DNA from: Campylobacter sp. 19-13652 | Lineage (GTDB): Bacteria > Campylobacterota > Campylobacteria > Campylobacterales > Campylobacteraceae | Direction of reading: 5' to 3' | Assembly (NCBI RefSeq): GCF_019702925.1 | Contig: NZ_AP024713.1 | Span: 1,364,001 to 1,428,000 of the forward strand | DNA: 64,000 nt | Part shown: one piece after another, positions 49,640-59,068 of the stretch | Layout of the letters: every line of letters begins with the position of its first letter | Position numbering within the stretch: position 1 is the stretch's first letter | Notes under the pieces: generated by a model | The model's input: only the letters and a program-made list of their open reading frames with translations | Told to the model about the DNA's origin: nothing | The model's database searches: none | Program-made: the position numbers and the translations under genes

Positions 49640-50821
49640 TTAGTGCAGATCCGAGTTTAGCTTTATCGCACGTTTGCTAAGTGCTGCGACTATCTGCCCT
49701 GTCTGGCTATTTTGGCGAAAGTGCAGTCCATTTAGCCCCGCTAGCTCAAGCCCCTTGTATAGCTCGCGGTCAAATTTAAAGCTAGGGTTGATTTTAGCTA
49801 GCGCCTCTCTGTCTTTTTCACCAATATGCACCTTTGTGCCTTCAAGCACCGCTATGCCAGCGTCTATGATGCAGTCATCGCCAAAAGGTATGCCTGTAAC
49901 TGAGTTTGCGCCCAGCAAGCAGCGTTTGCCGATGCTAACTGGGTTGCCGTTTGTCCCACTTAGCACGCCCAGTATCGACGCTCCGCCGCCCACGTCGCTG
50001 CCCTCGCCCACGACGACGCTTGAGCTCACACGCCCTTCGACCATCACGCTACCAGTCGTGCCTGCGTTAAAATTCACATACGCCGCACCTGGCATTATCG
50101 TCGTCCCCCCAGCTAGCTGCGCACCCATACGCACCTTAGCCGTATCTAGGACACGGACATTATCGGCTGGGATGATGTGGCTTAGGTAGCGTGGGAATTT
50201 ATCCACACTAGTGATAGCTGGATACGCTCCACGCATTTTTAGATCTATCTCATTTTCACACAGCCACTCAAGCTCGATCGGCTTGCCGTCCTTATCCCAC
50301 GCCACATTTGATAGTACGCCAAAAGCTCCGTCCAGCACGAGACTTCTTAGCTCCGCCTTGCCTAGACTTAGCAGGTAAAGCTTTAAATACACGCTCTCCA
50401 CGCTGGCTGGCTTTTCGTCCCTAAAGATAAACACAGCTTTAAATTTAGCCGACGGGTCGTCTTTTAGCACCTCGGCAATCTTACTTATGAGCGCGACGTT
50501 TGGGTGCTTATCTAGCTCGGCGGCAAATGGCGCAAAGCTAGCCAGTGCCGCAGCCGCAGCCGCCGCGCTAAACTCCGCGACAAACTCACTGCCGCTAAAA
50601 TCCACGCTCACTCCAGCCGATTTTAGGGCTTCAAAAAGCACCGCCGCTGAAAGGTAGCTTTCGTTATAATTAACCACCGCAAAGCTAGCCGCTAGGACTT
50701 TGTCCTGGTTTTTCTGCCCCATATCCACTCTGGCTATGCCAAAGGCTATTGGGTCTTTGTAGCCTGCGCCGCTTCTAACGCTTTCAAAATGGGTTTTAAA
50801 CTCGTCTACTGAATGTATCAT
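49640..50821 (-). CDS. dapD: Tetrahydrodipicolinate N-succinyltransferase DapD
   Basis: A 393-residue protein of the long DapD form found in Campylobacterota. The C-terminal half is a left-handed beta-helix hexapeptide domain (about 215-330: VRMGAQLAGGTTIMPGAAYVNFNAGTTG, then VVVGEGSDVGGGASILGVLSG and GKRCLLGANSVTGIPFGDDCIIDAGIAVLEGTKV). The N-terminal half is the family-specific alpha/beta part. It transfers succinyl from succinyl-CoA to tetrahydrodipicolinate on the route to meso-diaminopimelate and lysine. It is a single gene preceded by AAGGACG. Confidence 0.93.
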   Translation of the reverse strand: MIHSVDEFKTHFESVRSGAGYKDPIAFGIARVDMGQKNQDKVLAASFAVVNYNESYLSAAVLFEALKSAGVSVDFSGSEFVAEFSAAAAAAALASFAPFAAELDKHPNVALISKIAEVLKDDPSAKFKAVFIFRDEKPASVESVYLKLYLLSLGKAELRSLVLDGAFGVLSNVAWDKDGKPIELEWLCENEIDLKMRGAYPAITSVDKFPRYLSHIIPADNVRVLDTAKVRMGAQLAGGTTIMPGAAYVNFNAGTTGSVMVEGRVSSSVVVGEGSDVGGGASILGVLSGTNGNPVSIGKRCLLGANSVTGIPFGDDCIIDAGIAVLEGTKVHIGEKDREALAKINPSFKFDRELYKGLELAGLNGLHFRQNSQTGQIVAALSKRAIKLNSDLH

Positions 50822-51061
50822 TTTTCGTCCTTATAAAATAAATTTACAACAAAGAGTTTAGCATATTATTGTTTTAAGCGCCTTTAAAAGAGTAAAAACC
50901 GTCAGTCTGCACGACAACAAACAAATTTATTAAATGCAAGTGACAAAAAAGAAAATCAAAAATTTATAGAATAAAAATAAAATCAATATAGGGTAAAATA
51001 ATATTTAGATTAAGTATTTTTTAATTAATTGCTTTTAGTTTGATGTTTAAAAAAATTTAAA

Positions 51062-51080
51062 AACAGAGTAAAAACTCTGC
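51062..51080 (-). terminator. Rho-independent terminator after the cytochrome c gene
   Basis: CAGAG (51064-51068) and CTCTG (51075-51079) form the stem. On the minus strand it is followed by TTTTTAAATTTTTTT. Confidence 0.75.
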
Positions 51081-51087
51081 TTTTAAA

Positions 51088-51642
51088 TTATCGAAGATAA
51101 CTACCCTGCTTTAGCTCAGTAGATACCGGAGTATTTGCTCTTTTTTCATCTTTATAGGCATCTTTGCCTTTTAGATATGCTATAATGGCACCCAAATCAG
51201 CATTTGACACTTGATTTGCTTGCATAGCCATAACACTTCTCATGGAACCACCAAAATCTGGATCATTTCTATAAGCTATTATAGAATCCTCTATATCCTT
51301 AGCACTCATTTTTGATAAAGGAGTAGCTCCGCCTGGACGTTTTGTTGCGTCTGCACCATGACAAGATGCACAGGTTTTCTCATATAGCTCTTTTCCTAAA
51401 GATATGCTATAGTTTCCACGATGATTTACACCCACACTTAAAAGCCTAGTTTCTTTATATTTGCGAGGGTCTTCATCTACAAAGATCTCAATATTTTTAT
51501 TTTTATCTTTAGCATAGGCTTTAGCCATGTCAGCCAATTCTTTGCCAAAATCTCCACTAGCTTTTATATAATAAACCTCAGAAGCAGCAAAAGAGACGTT
51601 TAAAAAAGCACATGCTAGAAACAAAAATTTAAAAATATTCAT
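51088..51642 (-). CDS. Periplasmic monohaem cytochrome c
   Basis: About 184 residues from the ATG at 51642, which follows AGGAGATATTTT; an earlier in-frame start would lie inside the MOMP terminator region. Sec signal 1-20 (ending SFAAS). An unusual N-terminal extension (about 21-85) precedes a class I cytochrome c domain with CASCH (91-95). MRSVMAMQ, about 30 residues later, supplies Met as the second ligand, and LGAIIAYLKG is the closing helix. It probably carries electrons between the bc1 complex and periplasmic oxidases or peroxidases. It lies 70 bp after MOMP but is separated from it by a terminator. Confidence 0.85.
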   Translation of the reverse strand: MNIFKFLFLACAFLNVSFAASEVYYIKASGDFGKELADMAKAYAKDKNKNIEIFVDEDPRKYKETRLLSVGVNHRGNYSISLGKELYEKTCASCHGADATKRPGGATPLSKMSAKDIEDSIIAYRNDPDFGGSMRSVMAMQANQVSNADLGAIIAYLKGKDAYKDEKRANTPVSTELKQGSYLR

Positions 51643-51655
51643 AAAATATCTCCTA

Positions 51656-51692
51656 AATTTAAAAAATCCCAAGCCATAAATACAGCTTGGGA
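51656..51692 (-). terminator. Rho-independent terminator after MOMP
   Basis: TCCCAAGC (51667-51674) and GCTTGGGA (51685-51692) form a perfect 8-bp stem. On the minus strand it is followed by TTTTTTAAATTT. It lies 22 bp after the porin stop. Confidence 0.88.
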
Positions 51693-51713
51693 TAAAATTA
51701 AGCTAAGCTAATA

Positions 51714-52916
51714 TTAGAATGTATATTTAGCTTCGAAGCGGATTTTCTTAGAGCTTTCTTTTCTATCGCCTTCTGGCTTAATTTTAATATAAGAATAGTA
51801 TGAGCTAAATTTAAGTTTTTTGCTATATTCATAGCCTAATCTACCAACATACTCGTTATATTTTGTTTTGTTGCCATCGCGATCTTTGACTTTACCAGTT
51901 ACAGCATCAACGCCTGCAAAATATTTCTCATCAAATGTATATCCAGCTGTAGCATAGAAAAAATTACCTTTACCGTTTAGTAAGGTGTAATCGTTAGCAT
52001 AGTCAACTAATTGCTCGCCAACGTCTAGGAATGAGCCTTGATCTTCAAGAGAAACTACACCCATTCCATCTGCACCATTTTTAGCCTTTTTAACATTCCA
52101 ACCAAAATAACCAAGATTTACTTCCGCGCCAAAGAATTCACTGCCTAATTCAACGCCATAGAAATCTGTTTTAGCAAAACCATTGTCTTTAGCTTCGCTG
52201 TGTGGAGCTGAGTGGGCATATTGAACTTTAGCGTTAAAGCCAAGATCATCACTTACTGCTACATTTCCGCTTACTTCAAGAGCAAATATTCTAGTTAGTC
52301 TAGTAGCATCAGCATACCATAGTTGGAAAGCAATTGGATCATAGCTTCCGATTGCAGCAACACCGTATAGGTTGCCATAATCAGCCATAGAGCCACCAGC
52401 TCTCATTATATCCCATAATGCGCCATCATTTTCACCATTGCCGATAGGGTTTTCTAGTGCATCAAATGCAAAAGCAGCTAGGGTTAGACCCTCTATATCA
52501 CTATTTGTTACAAGGGCACCAGTACCAACTAAGTCATCAGTAACAAAAGATGAAATTTGCTGTTTACCAAGTCTAACATCAGTGTTGCCAGCCTTGTAAC
52601 CTAGATAAAACTGATGAACTTTGAATGTAGAAGTTGTATCGGTTGTATCATTTACATTACCTGAGCCGTCATTAGATACATATCTAAGACCAAGAACGCC
52701 ATAGAAGTTATCATCATAAGCGGCTTTAAAGTTTGTAATCATTTTAAATTGATGATTTCCACCGTGATTATCTGTTTTTTTAAGATTTGTATAACGATAG
52801 CGAGCGAAACCTGAAAGATCTACGTTCTTAATAGCTTCCTCAAGTGGGGTAGCCGAAGCTGCTGAAACAGCACCAAGTGCAATCAAAGTAGCAAGTGAAA
52901 GTTTTGCTAATTTCAT
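51714..52916 (-). CDS. porA: Major outer-membrane porin, Campylobacter MOMP family
   Basis: A 400-residue MOMP-family porin. Signal peptide 1-22 (MKLAKLSLATLIALGAVSAASA), then the family opening TPLEEAIKNVDLSGFARYRY and LKVHQFYLGYKAGNTDVRLGKQQI-like strands (here TFKVHQFYLGYKAG). Repeated amphipathic strands follow, with the C-terminal KKIRFEAKYTF ending in Phe. It forms trimeric cation-preferring channels, the main outer-membrane protein of Campylobacter and a surface antigen. Codon usage is GC-balanced, as in highly expressed genes. It has a strong ribosome site (AAAAGGAG), its own promoter region and its own terminator. Confidence 0.93.
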   Translation of the reverse strand: MKLAKLSLATLIALGAVSAASATPLEEAIKNVDLSGFARYRYTNLKKTDNHGGNHQFKMITNFKAAYDDNFYGVLGLRYVSNDGSGNVNDTTDTTSTFKVHQFYLGYKAGNTDVRLGKQQISSFVTDDLVGTGALVTNSDIEGLTLAAFAFDALENPIGNGENDGALWDIMRAGGSMADYGNLYGVAAIGSYDPIAFQLWYADATRLTRIFALEVSGNVAVSDDLGFNAKVQYAHSAPHSEAKDNGFAKTDFYGVELGSEFFGAEVNLGYFGWNVKKAKNGADGMGVVSLEDQGSFLDVGEQLVDYANDYTLLNGKGNFFYATAGYTFDEKYFAGVDAVTGKVKDRDGNKTKYNEYVGRLGYEYSKKLKFSSYYSYIKIKPEGDRKESSKKIRFEAKYTF

Positions 52917-53080
52917 AATAAAACTCCTTTTAAGAATTAAAACAGGCGAATTGTAACATACAAATTTGAAAGTTTTGCTAAATTTTTACTTAATTTTATT
53001 AAAATTGTTACCGAATGTTTACCAAAAAACAGAATATTTGTGTATCTTTATTAATTAAAGTGGGTAATATAAAGTGGAGA
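52917..53080 (-). promoter_or_regulatory. Promoter region of the MOMP gene
   Basis: On the minus strand TGTTACAAT (complement of 52950-52958) is a good extended -10, about 35 bp before the porin ATG. AAAAGGAG is the ribosome site. The rest is AT-rich with T-tracts. Confidence 0.6.
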
Positions 53081-53512
53081 CTACCACTCTATATATGTTT
53101 TGGCCTTTTTGATTTTATCATATGGTATAACCAGGCTTAAATCATCATTACCAACTGTAATCTCGCCATCATTAGCAGCCACCAATGTGCCTTTTATGCC
53201 ATCATTTTCGCCATTTTCATTAATAAATTTAACGCTAACTAGCTCGCCTATGCTCTGCTTAAAATGCCTAGCGTCCTTTAATGCTCTTTCAAGCCCTGGA
53301 GAGCTAACTTCAAGCACATAATCCCCTAAAACAGGTGGCTCTACATCATAAATAGGAGAGAGCAGACGGCTTACATTTTCGCAATCATCTAGGCTAACTC
53401 CGCCATCTTTTACTATATAAATTCTATATATCGTACGAGAGTTTTCATTTACTGTTTCGGCATCATATAACCCTACCCCACACTGCGCCAAAAGCTCGGA
53501 TAAATTTGTCAT
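53081..53512 (-). CDS. rimP: Ribosome maturation factor RimP
   Basis: A 143-residue protein with the RimP two-domain pattern: N-terminal IYIVKDGGVSLDDCENVSRLLSPIYD and PVLGDYVLEVSSPGLERAL (about 30-83), then the Sm-like C-terminal domain KGTLVAANDGEITVGNDDLSLVIPYDKIKKAK. It assists maturation of the 30S subunit. The gene overlaps rbfA by 4 bases and closes the infB-rbfA-rimP operon. Confidence 0.93.
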   Translation of the reverse strand: MTNLSELLAQCGVGLYDAETVNENSRTIYRIYIVKDGGVSLDDCENVSRLLSPIYDVEPPVLGDYVLEVSSPGLERALKDARHFKQSIGELVSVKFINENGENDGIKGTLVAANDGEITVGNDDLSLVIPYDKIKKAKTYIEW

Positions 53513-53877
53513 TTTTGCCCTTTGTTTATTTCTGCTGCTGCTTTACTAAATAGACTATTCATATGATTTTGATACTCCAGCCTATCGTCAAATTTAAAGT
53601 GAAAATTAGGACATCTATACCAGCCCTCAGCCGCCATACAGTGGTTTTGCAAATGCCTATTTACGCGGCTTAAATGAGAGATGATATAAGCCTGTTCTCT
53701 CTCATCAAAAGCCATTTTGTCAAGGTAAACAAAAGCGTCATAGCGTCCGCGTTTACACTCCACGTCAGTTACACAAAGCCCTCGCAAAAGCTCATCATCA
53801 AGGCTTGAAAGAGCCTCGCTAATAAGCTCTTTTAGTACGCTTTGAGTGCGTAGCCTTTTTATTTCGGCTGCATTCAT
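53509..53877 (-). CDS. rbfA: Ribosome-binding factor A RbfA
   Basis: A 122-residue KH-fold protein with N-terminal [23 protein letters not shown] and the C-terminal [25 protein letters not shown] of the family. The middle [20 protein letters not shown] is the sheet region. It binds the 30S subunit during late 16S processing. It overlaps infB and rimP by 4 bases each, so the three are translationally coupled. Confidence 0.92.
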   Translation of the reverse strand: MNAAEIKRLRTQSVLKELISEALSSLDDELLRGLCVTDVECKRGRYDAFVYLDKMAFDEREQAYIISHLSRVNRHLQNHCMAAEGWYRCPNFHFKFDDRLEYQNHMNSLFSKAAAEINKGQK

Positions 53878-56471
53878 AGCTGTACTTGCTCCGCCACTTC
53901 TTTGTAGCTTTCAATGTAGTCATTTTCGCGTATGTCATTATAGCCTTCAATACCCACGCCGCACTCGTAGCCCTTTGCCACCTCTCTGACGTCATCTTTA
54001 AAGCGCTTTAAGCTGCTGACGCTACCCTCATAAACGACCACGCCCTCGCGTATAAGACGAATTTTTGCGCCACGGCTTATTACGCCCTCAGTTACCAAAC
54101 AGCCAGCTATTGCACCCACTTTTGGTACGTTTATGACCTGCCTTACCTGTGCTTGACCGAGCTGTTCCTCTCTGATTACTGGCGACATTAGCCCACTTAG
54201 GAGAGATTTTATGTCGTCTATTAGATTATATATTACATTATATGTTTTTATCTGCACGCCCTCAGCTTTGGCTTTTTCTTTTATCTCACCTGTTGGGCGG
54301 ATATTAAAGCCCAGTATCACGCAATTTTCACTAGCTGTAGCAAGGCTAACGTCGCTTTGAGTTATGCCACCCACGCCAGAGTGTATAATATTTACCTTTA
54401 TCTCGTCATTAGAAAGCTTTTCAAGACTGGCCTTTATAGCCTCTAATGAGCCACCCACATCGGCTTTTACGATGACTGGCAGGCTCTTTAGTTCGCCCTC
54501 GGCTATTTTTGCGCTTAGTTCATCTATGGTAACTTTTGTACTTTTGCTAAGCTCTTTTTGGCGTAGGTACTCTGCTCGCTTTTGAGCGTATTCACGAGCT
54601 TCTTTATCACTTTTTACGCCTATTAGGGTTTCGCCAGATTCTGCTACTTCGCTTAACCCCACTACTACCCCGCACTCGCCTGGGCGGATATGTTTTAGAG
54701 CCCTGCCTTGATCATCAAGCAGACTTCTAACCTTACCATATGCTACCCCAGCTACGACTACATCACCCACTCTTAATGTGCCATTTTGCACTACCACGGT
54801 AGAGACTGCACCCCTGCCTTTTTGCAGGCTACTTTCTACGATTGTGGATTTTGGGCTGGCATTTGGATTGGCCTTTAGCTCTAAAATATCAGCCTGAAGC
54901 AAAACAATCTCAAGTAAATCATCTATGCCCTGCCCTGTTTTAGCTGATATTTCAACAAATTCATGCTGTCCACCCCATTCAGTAGGCATCACGTCAAGCT
55001 CGGCTAGTCCAGTTTTTACCAAATCTGGATTTGCCCCTGCTTTATCCATTTTATTTATAGCCACTATTATAGGCACACCAGCGGCTTTTGCATGGCTTAT
55101 CGCTTCTTTTGTTTGAGGCTTTACGCCATCATCAGCGGCTACGACTATAATAACTATATCAGTTATGCCAGCTCCACGCGCCCTCATAGCAGAAAACGCC
55201 TCGTGTCCTGGGGTATCAATAAATGTGATGGTTTTGCCGTTTTTTTCAACCATATACGCACCCACGTGCTGAGTGATACCGCCAGCCTCGCCAGCTGCTA
55301 CACGAGAGTTTCTGATGTAATCAAGCAAGCTTGTTTTGCCATGGTCAACATGCCCCATAATAGTAATCACAGGCGCACGTGGTTCAAGCGCACTACTATC
55401 ATCAGCACTCTCCTCCTCGTATGCCGAAACGTAATCAAACTCTTTATGAGTGTCGATAATTTCGACTTCTACATTAAACTCGTCTGCTAAAATCTCAATA
55501 GCATCCTCGTCCAAAAAGTCATTTTTAGTAGTCATCATTCCGAGCATAAATAGCTTGCCTATGATCTCGCTTGGCTGCTTGTTAAGCTTTTCGGCAAATT
55601 CATAAACTCGTATCTCTTTTGGTATGCTTATCTGACTTATCGCCTCGCTATTTTCCTTACGCTCTGGCTTTTTATGCTTTTTACGAGCGCGCCTATGAAT
55701 GCCGCCTTCAATGAATGAATTTATAGAGTTGTTTACGGCCTGTTTTAGTATGTTTTGCTGCTTTGTTTTTTGCGGAGTAGCTGGAGCGCTTTGCTTAAAG
55801 CTAAAATCAGGAAGCATGACAACATCTTCATCATCTATGACTATATCAGCAAAATCGCTCCCACCCATAAAATCCATCTTTGTAGCACTATCTTTTTTGC
55901 TCTGTGGTGCTACTGGCTTTTTATCTTTTTTCTTTTTCTTTGCTAAGCTTGTCTCATCGCTACTGCTTGCAAAAATATCACTAAAGCTAACCGCGGCTTG
56001 AGAGCTTGCACGGGGTACTGGCTTTTGCTCGCTCGCTTCCTTTGCCTCGTCTTTTTTCTTTTTAACTATGACAAGTCCTCTGCGTTTTGGCAACGCATCA
56101 GTAGCACCAGGTGTAGGTTCTGAGCTAACAGATGGCTTTACGCTATCATTTAAATTTGACTTAGCACTTTCACTATGAGGCGCTTTTTCCTTATCACTTT
56201 TTACTTTTGTATCATCTTTATCTGCTATTTTATCTTCAGCTTGTTTTTGCTCTTTTTTGGAAACTTTTTTTGCTTTTGCCTCGCTGTTTTTGCGGTACTT
56301 TTCAGGCATGACGCCACTTTGTACATATTCATATATGGCAGCAGCCTCTTCGTCGCTTACGCCATTTGAGTGGGTCTTTACCTTAAGCCCTAATTCTTGA
56401 GCTTTTAATACTATCTCTTTGCTCGGATAGCCAAGCTCATTTGCAATCTCTGAAATCCTAACACTTGCCAT
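53874..56471 (-). CDS. infB: Translation initiation factor IF-2
   Basis: An 865-residue IF-2. The long N-terminal region (1-290) is Lys/Glu-rich and low complexity. The G domain has [13 protein letters not shown] (about 372-384), [15 protein letters not shown] and [11 protein letters not shown]; domains II and III follow, with [14 protein letters not shown] and [13 protein letters not shown]. The C-terminal fMet-tRNA-binding domain ends [19 protein letters not shown]. It places initiator tRNA on the 30S subunit in a GTP-dependent manner. It overlaps ylxR at the start (14 bases) and rbfA at the end. Confidence 0.97.
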   Translation of the reverse strand: MASVRISEIANELGYPSKEIVLKAQELGLKVKTHSNGVSDEEAAAIYEYVQSGVMPEKYRKNSEAKAKKVSKKEQKQAEDKIADKDDTKVKSDKEKAPHSESAKSNLNDSVKPSVSSEPTPGATDALPKRRGLVIVKKKKDEAKEASEQKPVPRASSQAAVSFSDIFASSSDETSLAKKKKKDKKPVAPQSKKDSATKMDFMGGSDFADIVIDDEDVVMLPDFSFKQSAPATPQKTKQQNILKQAVNNSINSFIEGGIHRRARKKHKKPERKENSEAISQISIPKEIRVYEFAEKLNKQPSEIIGKLFMLGMMTTKNDFLDEDAIEILADEFNVEVEIIDTHKEFDYVSAYEEESADDSSALEPRAPVITIMGHVDHGKTSLLDYIRNSRVAAGEAGGITQHVGAYMVEKNGKTITFIDTPGHEAFSAMRARGAGITDIVIIVVAADDGVKPQTKEAISHAKAAGVPIIVAINKMDKAGANPDLVKTGLAELDVMPTEWGGQHEFVEISAKTGQGIDDLLEIVLLQADILELKANPNASPKSTIVESSLQKGRGAVSTVVVQNGTLRVGDVVVAGVAYGKVRSLLDDQGRALKHIRPGECGVVVGLSEVAESGETLIGVKSDKEAREYAQKRAEYLRQKELSKSTKVTIDELSAKIAEGELKSLPVIVKADVGGSLEAIKASLEKLSNDEIKVNIIHSGVGGITQSDVSLATASENCVILGFNIRPTGEIKEKAKAEGVQIKTYNVIYNLIDDIKSLLSGLMSPVIREEQLGQAQVRQVINVPKVGAIAGCLVTEGVISRGAKIRLIREGVVVYEGSVSSLKRFKDDVREVAKGYECGVGIEGYNDIRENDYIESYKEVAEQVQL

Positions 56472-56706
56472 ATAAGAGTCTCTCCTTTAAATTTGGCTCG
56501 TCAATGCCACCCTTTGTATACCGCATAAGTATCTTTTTTAGGGCTTTTTCGTCCTTTTTTAAGCACTCATCACATATATAAAAGCTCCGCCCTACTCCAG
56601 CACCAAGCTCCAAACGTCCGCTTATAAAGCGATAACGAGAAAGTAGGCGTTGGGGAGATTTTATCCTACACGATATACACATTCTTGTGGGGTTTGATTT
56701 TGGCAT
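56458..56706 (-). CDS. ylxR: YlxR family RNA-binding protein (DUF448)
   Basis: An 82-residue basic protein with the YlxR signature [19 protein letters not shown] (residues 8-26) and a second CDEC pair (45-48), giving four Cys in two CXXC motifs that may bind zinc. It is encoded just before infB, its normal place, and overlaps that gene by 14 bases. Homologues bind RNA, and one (RnpM) has been reported to modulate RNase P. The role in Campylobacter is not established. Confidence 0.9.
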   Translation of the reverse strand: MPKSNPTRMCISCRIKSPQRLLSRYRFISGRLELGAGVGRSFYICDECLKKDEKALKKILMRYTKGGIDEPNLKERLLYGKC

Positions 56707-56731
56707 TATGATACTCTTTTTTTTCTTTGCT

Positions 56732-57613
56732 TTAGCTTTCTAGAATAAAGCCGTCATTATCAAATTCAAATATTTCAACGCGAAAATGGCTAAATTTATC
56801 ACTTAAAACGCCATGTAACCTAGCGGCATCATCAGCATAAACAATATTTAAAAAGCTAGAACCACTGCCAGAAAGCGTGCTTAAAAGCGCTCCGTTTTCA
56901 TACGCCACTTCTCTTATGCCAGCTAATTCTGGTAACGCGGGTATACGGTATGGCTCGTGCATAACATCCTCGCTCGCATAGCGCAGATACTCAAATCTCC
57001 CGCTGGCAAAACAGCTTGATAATAGCGCCGCATGAGATAGCGAATGCACACACTCTTTGGCAGTATAGCTCTTTGGCAGGACGCTACGAGACTGACTCGT
57101 ACTCATGGGCTTATCAGGGATAACAACCACTGCTTTTATATCATTTGAAAGATCAAATTTATTAAAAATTACCCTACCATTTTTCACAATACTACAAACA
57201 AACCCTCCAAGCGTGGCTGGGGCGATATTATCAGGGTGATTTTCGTAAAATAATGCTCGATTTAGCACGCTTTGCTTATTTACCTTAAATCCAGCCACAC
57301 CATAAGCAGCTGCAATAGCTGAAACAATAACCGCGGAGCTTGAACCAAGCCCTCTAGAAAAGGGGATCTGATTATCAAAAACTATGCGAAATGTATCAGT
57401 TTTACCGGTCAATTCTAGATAAATTTCATTAAAAATATTTAAAAATAGATTATTTCTTTTTAGTGCTCCACTTTGTGCGCCTTCGCCGTTTATAGATACT
57501 GATGAAAATGACGCTGGGGTTATGATTACTTCATTATAAAGGCTAAGTGCCAGCCCTAATGCGTCAAAGCCTGAGCCTAAATTTGCGCTTGTAGCAGGTA
57601 TTCTTACTCTCAT
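56732..57613 (-). CDS. thrB: Homoserine kinase ThrB
   Basis: A 293-residue GHMP kinase. Signatures are VRIPATSANLGSGFDALGLAL (3-23), the ATP loop PFSRGLGSSSAVIVSAIAAAYG (about 88-109) and SGSGSSFLNIV near the C-terminus (GHMP motif 3). It phosphorylates homoserine on the way to threonine. It lies between the tsaB-like gene (9 bp) and ylxR (25 bp) in the order recalled from C. jejuni. Confidence 0.95.
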   Translation of the reverse strand: MRVRIPATSANLGSGFDALGLALSLYNEVIITPASFSSVSINGEGAQSGALKRNNLFLNIFNEIYLELTGKTDTFRIVFDNQIPFSRGLGSSSAVIVSAIAAAYGVAGFKVNKQSVLNRALFYENHPDNIAPATLGGFVCSIVKNGRVIFNKFDLSNDIKAVVVIPDKPMSTSQSRSVLPKSYTAKECVHSLSHAALLSSCFASGRFEYLRYASEDVMHEPYRIPALPELAGIREVAYENGALLSTLSGSGSSFLNIVYADDAARLHGVLSDKFSHFRVEIFEFDNDGFILES

Positions 57614-57622
57614 TTTTAATTC

Positions 57623-58087
57623 CTATACAGCCTGCGTAAAATACATAGGCACTGTATCGGCACTAGTTTGCAGGGTGTTTAAATTTAAAGGTAGCTTAAA
57701 CTCGCTAGCCTCTATACTAGCTAGACGCACGATATACTCGCCATCGCCATCGCTAAAAATTTGTGATAAATGCTCTTTTGAGCTATCTTTATTTATATAT
57801 TCTTTTATAAAGCTCATGGTCTTTGTGGCTCTCACTGAGCCACCGCCATTTAATTCAAAGCCACTAACAGCATAAAAATCGCAATTTTTAACAACGCAGT
57901 AGCTTTTAAGCGTAACATAAGAGACTTTTAGCCCCATATAACTACCTGGCCCATTTGCATAAATTATTCTATGTATATCATGCGTTTTTGACACCTGGGA
58001 TAAAATGGAAATAAGTGCATCAGATGTATGTTCATTGCTGCTATGTTCAAAGACTAAATCTCCACCCTCATCATAAACACCGCACAA
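57623..58087 (-). CDS. tsaB: TsaB-like protein, N-terminus uncertain
   Basis: At least 154 residues with the family core IIYANGPGSYMGLKVSYVTLKSYC (about 40-64), the equivalent of the GPGSFTGLR motif of TsaB. TsaB is a non-catalytic partner of TsaD in making t6A37 on tRNAs that read ANN codons. The only standard in-frame start is TTG at 58085-58087. The frame upstream of it reads IAATLLVCALASPLL directly before CGVYDEGG, which looks like the true first beta-strand. Either a non-standard start is used or the sequence has an error near 58110. It is shorter than E. coli TsaB, as in other Campylobacter. Confidence 0.75.
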   Translation of the reverse strand: MCGVYDEGGDLVFEHSSNEHTSDALISILSQVSKTHDIHRIIYANGPGSYMGLKVSYVTLKSYCVVKNCDFYAVSGFELNGGGSVRATKTMSFIKEYINKDSSKEHLSQIFSDGDGEYIVRLASIEASEFKLPLNLNTLQTSADTVPMYFTQAV

Positions 58088-58125
58088 AAGCGGAGAAGCC
58101 AGTGCGCATACTAAAAGTGTAGCTG

Positions 58126-59010
58126 CTATGCGAAAACCTTTGCATAATCTCTAGCAACATCGCCACTTAAACGCTCGACAGAGTAGTTTTTACTATCAGC
58201 AAGTATGGCTTTTGTTAGCTTATGATTTAGATCATGGCTGCCTGCAAATGCGGTATAATCACCCATCATAGGCATACCAAGCAGTGCTAAATCACCTATG
58301 GCATCAAGTATTTTATGGCGGACAAATTCATTCTCAAAGCGAAGTCCGTCTGGATTTAAAATACGGTCATCATCAATAGCTACTGCATTATCAAGGCTGG
58401 CACCAAGAGCTAAGTTTTGCGCCCTTAGGGCTTGCAAATCCTTTAAAAATCCAAACGTCCTAGCGCGGGCTATCTCTTTTATGAAATTTGATTTGCTAAA
58501 CTCAAATTTATGCCTTTGTTCGCCTATTAGAGGATGGTCGAATTTAATAGTATAATCAAAAGTCGGATTTAAACTAGGTGTGGCTCTTACAAATTTATTG
58601 CCACTTTGCACCTCGACGCTATCTTGTATGATTAAAACACGCTTTTTAGCCTCCAAAAGCGAAATCCCAGCCTCATCAAGCAGCATACAAAAGCTAGCAG
58701 CCGAGCCGTCCATTACTGGGATTTCGTTTGCGTCTAGGCTTATTAGGATATTGTCTATACCATAGCTATTTATCGCACTTAAAAGATGCTCTATAGTGCT
58801 TACCCAGCCCTTTTGATTTCCCACAACTGTTGCCATTTGTGTATTTATCACATTCTCAGGCAGAGCCTTAAAGCTCGTGTTTAAATCAAGTCTTCTAAAA
58901 ACTATACCCATATCAGCATCAAGCGGCTCTAAAACCAAGCGTATAGGCTCTCCCTTATGCAACCCTATACCTACTATCTCTACTTTTTGCTTGATTGTTG
59001 TTTGTCTCAC
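58126..59010 (-). CDS. lpxC: UDP-3-O-acyl-N-acetylglucosamine deacetylase LpxC
   Basis: A 294-residue zinc amidase with RQTTIKQKVEIVGIGLHKGEP at the start. The zinc His is in VSTIEHLLSAINSYGIDN (about 70-87), PVMDGSAASF follows, and the second zinc site is FVRHKILDAIGDLALLG (about 227-243). It catalyses the committed step of lipid A synthesis in the cytoplasm. The upstream gene is an M23 peptidase; the tsaB-like gene follows within 40 bp. Confidence 0.96.
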   Translation of the reverse strand: MRQTTIKQKVEIVGIGLHKGEPIRLVLEPLDADMGIVFRRLDLNTSFKALPENVINTQMATVVGNQKGWVSTIEHLLSAINSYGIDNILISLDANEIPVMDGSAASFCMLLDEAGISLLEAKKRVLIIQDSVEVQSGNKFVRATPSLNPTFDYTIKFDHPLIGEQRHKFEFSKSNFIKEIARARTFGFLKDLQALRAQNLALGASLDNAVAIDDDRILNPDGLRFENEFVRHKILDAIGDLALLGMPMMGDYTAFAGSHDLNHKLTKAILADSKNYSVERLSGDVARDYAKVFA

Positions 59011-59068
59011 ATTTTTTCCTTTATAAAACTAGCACAGATGATAACATATTTGAGCTTTAATTTCAAAT

